Below, in pieces: positions 63,965 to 64,000 of a stretch of DNA of 64,000 nucleotides. Below the pieces are notes generated by a model. That model saw only the letters and a program-made list of their open reading frames with translations, was not told the DNA's origin and did no database searches. Position 1 is the first letter of the stretch; each line of letters begins with the position of its first letter. The DNA comes from Marinomonas atlantica. GTDB lineage: Bacteria; Pseudomonadota; Gammaproteobacteria; Pseudomonadales; Marinomonadaceae. A program made the translations under genes and the position numbers. The stretch covers positions 357,677-421,676 of the forward strand of contig NZ_LTAW01000005.1 in the NCBI RefSeq assembly GCF_001639725.1, given 5' to 3'.

Positions 63965-64000
63965 TGGAGCGGGAAACGAGGCTCGAACTCGCGACCCCAA
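63965..64000 (-). tRNA. tRNA-Gly, 3' part (runs off the window)
   Basis: The last 36 bases match the 3' half of a tRNA-Gly (T arm GCGAG-TTCGAGC-CTCGT, acceptor TTCCCGC, discriminator T, CCA). The anticodon is outside the window; similarity to the E. coli GCC type is from memory. Confidence 0.85.

Noticed and set aside
63698..64000. tRNA genes as an integration site for an island
   Set aside because: No integrase gene and no repeat of the tRNA 3' end elsewhere in the window; the two tRNA-Glu copies are a normal tandem cluster.

Overview
The window reads as a chromosomal segment of a marine, heterotrophic gammaproteobacterium. Protein families, gene order and the moderate GC content look most like Marinomonas or a near relative in the Oceanospirillales. 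That assignment comes from recognising gene families, not from a database search. Most of the window is ordinary chromosome; the accessory parts are a nitrate assimilation cluster with unusual leader RNAs and a repeat-bounded island.

Layout. Positions 1-1293 hold the 3' part of a membrane-anchored protein with a kinase-like remnant and an FGE-sulfatase domain. acnB follows (1522-4128). Positions 4188-17706 are a complete assimilatory nitrate locus on the minus strand. Its transcription order is nasT-nasS, then nrtA-nrtB-ATPase-FAD oxidoreductase-nirB-nirD, then nasA and a TrpD2/YbiB-like gene. Before both nrtA and nasA I see a sigma-54 type promoter, a hexaloop hairpin and an intrinsic terminator in that order. 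This fits nitrogen-starvation control through sigma-54 (probably with NtrC) combined with nitrate-dependent antitermination by NasS/NasT.

Positions 17845-35648 carry mostly single genes: hpf, cbiZ, a RIO kinase, a VTT-domain membrane protein, a DcaP-like porin, an AI-2E family permease, an RRM protein, an aminotransferase, a TetM-like GTPase, an MscS channel, a Crp/Fnr regulator with a DUF1772-like protein, poxB, an App1-like phosphatase and two unknowns.

Positions about 35936-41560 form the accessory region. It holds a ParS/RES toxin-antitoxin pair, a REP-associated tyrosine transposase (RAYT), a lipoprotein, two decayed copies of the RAYT 3' end, and at least seven copies of a roughly 30-bp repeat. 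The outermost repeats run into a truncated coding remnant on the left and the 3' end of a low-GC 568-aa unknown on the right. Both are on the minus strand, so the island may have split one gene or truncated two.

Positions 41649-46991 hold leuC-leuD-leuB-asd with a divergent LysR regulator. Positions 47073-59390 carry an alpha-glucosidase, ndh, yaiI, an acyl-CoA dehydrogenase with an AraC regulator, a small basic protein, a cytochrome b562-like protein, a chemoreceptor and a Lon-like protease. Positions 59452-63653 are the conserved pabC-mltG-tmk-holB-tatD block. The window ends with two identical tRNA-Glu genes and the 3' part of a tRNA-Gly.
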